From: Fidelibacterota bacterium
GTDB taxonomy: Bacteria; Fidelibacterota; UBA8477; JABMPR01
Direction: 5' to 3'
DNA: 64,000 nt
Assembly (NCBI GenBank): GCA_016845065.1
Contig: JAERTG010000095.1
Span: forward strand, 1-64,000
Both the position numbers and the translations under genes were made by a program. Shown one piece after another: positions 62,270 to 64,000 of the stretch. The first letter of the stretch is position 1; every line of letters begins with the position of its first letter. Under the pieces are notes generated by a model that saw nothing but the letters and a program-made list of their open reading frames with translations, was not told the DNA's origin and searched no databases.

Positions 62270-63895
62270 TCAACTCTCCAAAGCTTTATTTGCGGCAACC
62301 CATTTATCCAAAGCAGTGGCATATGCTATCATGACTGATTCTACTTTGAATGCCTTCAACAGTTCTTCATAGGTTGTGTCTTTGGAAATAGTAATCTTTT
62401 CAGAGACATACGTAGCTGTCGCAGGTGGGATACCCATTGGCATAACCACGGGACCGTTATACGATCTATAGGAAATCCCGACAGTCACATCAAAAATAAA
62501 ATCATCATAAGCTCCATCTTCTGGTTCCTGACGATTTGCAGTGATGTTGACTTCTGCCAGCGCATCGGCCCCGGAGGTTTGCATCATATCAAAGTACCAG
62601 GAGTCTGTACCGCCGACTCGGACTTTAATATTTTTCCAGGAGCTAAAATCAGCCAGATCTCTTGCTTTGACCACGAATGTATTTACATCTGACTTAGGCT
62701 TTAGATCTGCCATTCTTTGATAAGGTGGTGTATTTACAAAAGCATCACGTGGTGTCTCTTCCGCTCCAAATCCAACCGTCATTGCCGCCATGATTCCATC
62801 AGCCATGAAATCAGCCATTTGAGTGAGTACTGGTACACCAAAATCTCTACCCCAGCTTTTTGTTGTGGTGATCACATAGTTACCCTGGGTTTCTTTTTTC
62901 TCCCAGGATCCACCTGTAACACCTTTGAATACAAAAGAGCTTAATCCAACATGCTCAATTTTATCTATATCTGCCACTGCACCAACCATGGGATTGTATT
63001 TGTAAAGTGTTTCGGCAATGTTCACTGTTACATCACCTTCAGTAACATTGATTGCAGGAATAGCAGGTCCATCCCGTTTGGCAGGTGTGCCAGAAACATT
63101 TACTTCGATAGCATCAATATCAGTGTAACTAACAATGGCATCTCCATTGAAAAGGTATCGTATTTCATCCTTTTGACGCTCTAATTGGAGAATGTTTGCT
63201 CCAAGCTTGAACTTGGTAGCCGGCTGGAGACTTTCAGCAAGCATCTCTGGCGTGATGACAGCATGACCAACATCATTAAATATCCCAATGGGCAGTACAT
63301 TCTCTAAGCCAATCTGTGTTACCATCATAGACAGTTTTACAACTTTACTCGTATCAGCTCCAGGTGTCCACTCCACCTCAAAGCCCTTTGACAGATCAAT
63401 CTCTGAATCGGGTGCGGGTGATGTGAGCGTGATCTTATCGCCAATATAGGTCTCAGTAAAATTAACAGCCTCCTCTGCAGATCCTTTCACCATGAAAGAA
63501 ATCTCACTACCACTGACAAGATCAAGGGGCAGCATATAGACACCACTACCGAAGTAGGTCATTTCATCACCATTCGCCGTGACACTTCCGTCCACCTGAA
63601 GTAGCTTCATCCCTCTTGAGAAAAGAATCGTAGCATTGCTTGGGTTTTCAGGAGCGGAGATACCAGCTTTGGCCATATACTCAGCTTCCAGCGCTGTATA
63701 CGGCCTTGCTCTATTTACATTATTGAGTTTGATAAATGGGGTAACATCCGAAACTGTTGTTGTCGTGCCTTCCATGGCTTTTGCAACAGCTCCTCCAACT
63801 GCTAATAGTGCTTTTCCACTATATTGTTCAACCGTAGCACAACCCATAAAAAGGGTTAAACATAATAGTACACTAACGATAAATTTTAATCGCAT
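62270..63895 (-). CDS. Lipoprotein of unknown function
   Basis: This 541-residue protein has a lipobox LFMGC ending at Cys19 and a GGAGG ribosome-binding site shortly before its ATG. The mature chain is beta-rich, with DEMTYFGSGVYMLPLDL, an Ig-like segment around ITLTSPAPDSEIDLSKGFEVEWTPGAD (about 155-185) and an acidic mix throughout. I do not recognise a family. It is monocistronic, convergent with the tRNAs. Confidence 0.75.
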   Translation of the reverse strand: MRLKFIVSVLLCLTLFMGCATVEQYSGKALLAVGGAVAKAMEGTTTTVSDVTPFIKLNNVNRARPYTALEAEYMAKAGISAPENPSNATILFSRGMKLLQVDGSVTANGDEMTYFGSGVYMLPLDLVSGSEISFMVKGSAEEAVNFTETYIGDKITLTSPAPDSEIDLSKGFEVEWTPGADTSKVVKLSMMVTQIGLENVLPIGIFNDVGHAVITPEMLAESLQPATKFKLGANILQLERQKDEIRYLFNGDAIVSYTDIDAIEVNVSGTPAKRDGPAIPAINVTEGDVTVNIAETLYKYNPMVGAVADIDKIEHVGLSSFVFKGVTGGSWEKKETQGNYVITTTKSWGRDFGVPVLTQMADFMADGIMAAMTVGFGAEETPRDAFVNTPPYQRMADLKPKSDVNTFVVKARDLADFSSWKNIKVRVGGTDSWYFDMMQTSGADALAEVNITANRQEPEDGAYDDFIFDVTVGISYRSYNGPVVMPMGIPPATATYVSEKITISKDTTYEELLKAFKVESVMIAYATALDKWVAANKALES

Positions 63896-64000
63896 CTCGC
63901 CTCCCAGTTAGAAATTTTGCATAGAAGTTCAGTGGACTGAAAACACTCATCCACCCCCACTCATCTCTACTATAAGTGATGGAATAAATTATTATTGTAT

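Noticed and set aside
1-64000. Mobile elements, prophage, CRISPR arrays
   Set aside because: No transposase, integrase, phage structural gene, direct-repeat array or flanking target duplication was seen on either strand.

Overview
The window is about 64 kb of a non-mobile bacterial chromosome. It is dense with genes and moderately AT-rich. I see no insertion sequence, prophage, CRISPR array or rRNA. Two large secreted proteins end in a PNPFNP...IRYD...GxYxxxL...K module (a FlgD-like, type IX secretion-type sorting domain). Lipoproteins are abundant, the thymidylate synthase is ThyX, the phosphofructokinase looks PPi-dependent, and the succinate/fumarate oxidoreductase is a CAB operon with a single cytochrome b subunit. 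Together these suggest a Gram-negative member of the Fibrobacteres-Chlorobi-Bacteroidetes superphylum or a related candidate phylum such as Neomarinimicrobiota. That placement is an inference from gene content, not a phylogeny.

Layout. 0-9 kb: a Uup-like ABC-F protein convergent with one 2067-residue ORF that reads as an AddA helicase-nuclease joined to an AddB nuclease. 9-17 kb: minus-strand genes, namely a small Zn-ribbon protein, an EamA transporter, an orphan PAS histidine kinase with a cysteine cluster, an operon of NlpC/P60 lipoprotein + E2-like acyltransferase + DUF1932 dehydrogenase, and an Eis-like acetyltransferase. 17-27 kb: class A penicillin-binding protein, AMP nucleosidase, a lipoprotein, a 1772-residue secreted modular protein, and an orphan pseudopilin. 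27-38 kb: a plus-strand envelope-transport region that opens with a YtrA-type GntR regulator under a palindromic operator. It continues with an ABC-2 type ATPase and permease, an exported acidic protein, a YIP1-like protein, a TolC/MacA/MacB-like tripartite system with two different FtsX-type permeases, and a DUF4395 protein, and it closes at a strong terminator. 38-48 kb: prolyl-tRNA synthetase, an LPP20-like exported protein, a C92-type peptidase overlapping a NagX-like acyltransferase, and frdCAB. 48-52.7 kb: a ten-repeat FG-GAP/VCBS secreted protein, pabAB, and a TPR lipoprotein. 52.8-59 kb: envelope proteins, including a YidD-like exported protein, an NPP-type phosphodiesterase, a 32-residue membrane peptide, a large lipoprotein and a class A beta-lactamase-like lipoprotein. 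59-64 kb: an IMPase-family phosphatase, ThyX, a 47-residue membrane protein, PPi-PFK, tRNA-His and tRNA-Glu separated by a perfect 20-bp inverted repeat, and a lipoprotein of unknown function.

How the genes work together. Most of the window serves the cell envelope: peptidoglycan synthesis and remodelling (PBP1A, NlpC/P60, C92), export and efflux (ABC/MacAB-TolC), and surface or secreted proteins carrying C-terminal sorting domains. Core metabolism and information genes (frdCAB, pabAB, thyX, pfp, amn, proS, addAB) are interspersed. The strongest oddities are the AddA-AddB fusion, the exported YidD-like protein, a gene that seems to start at AUC, and the regulated transport region at 27-38 kb.
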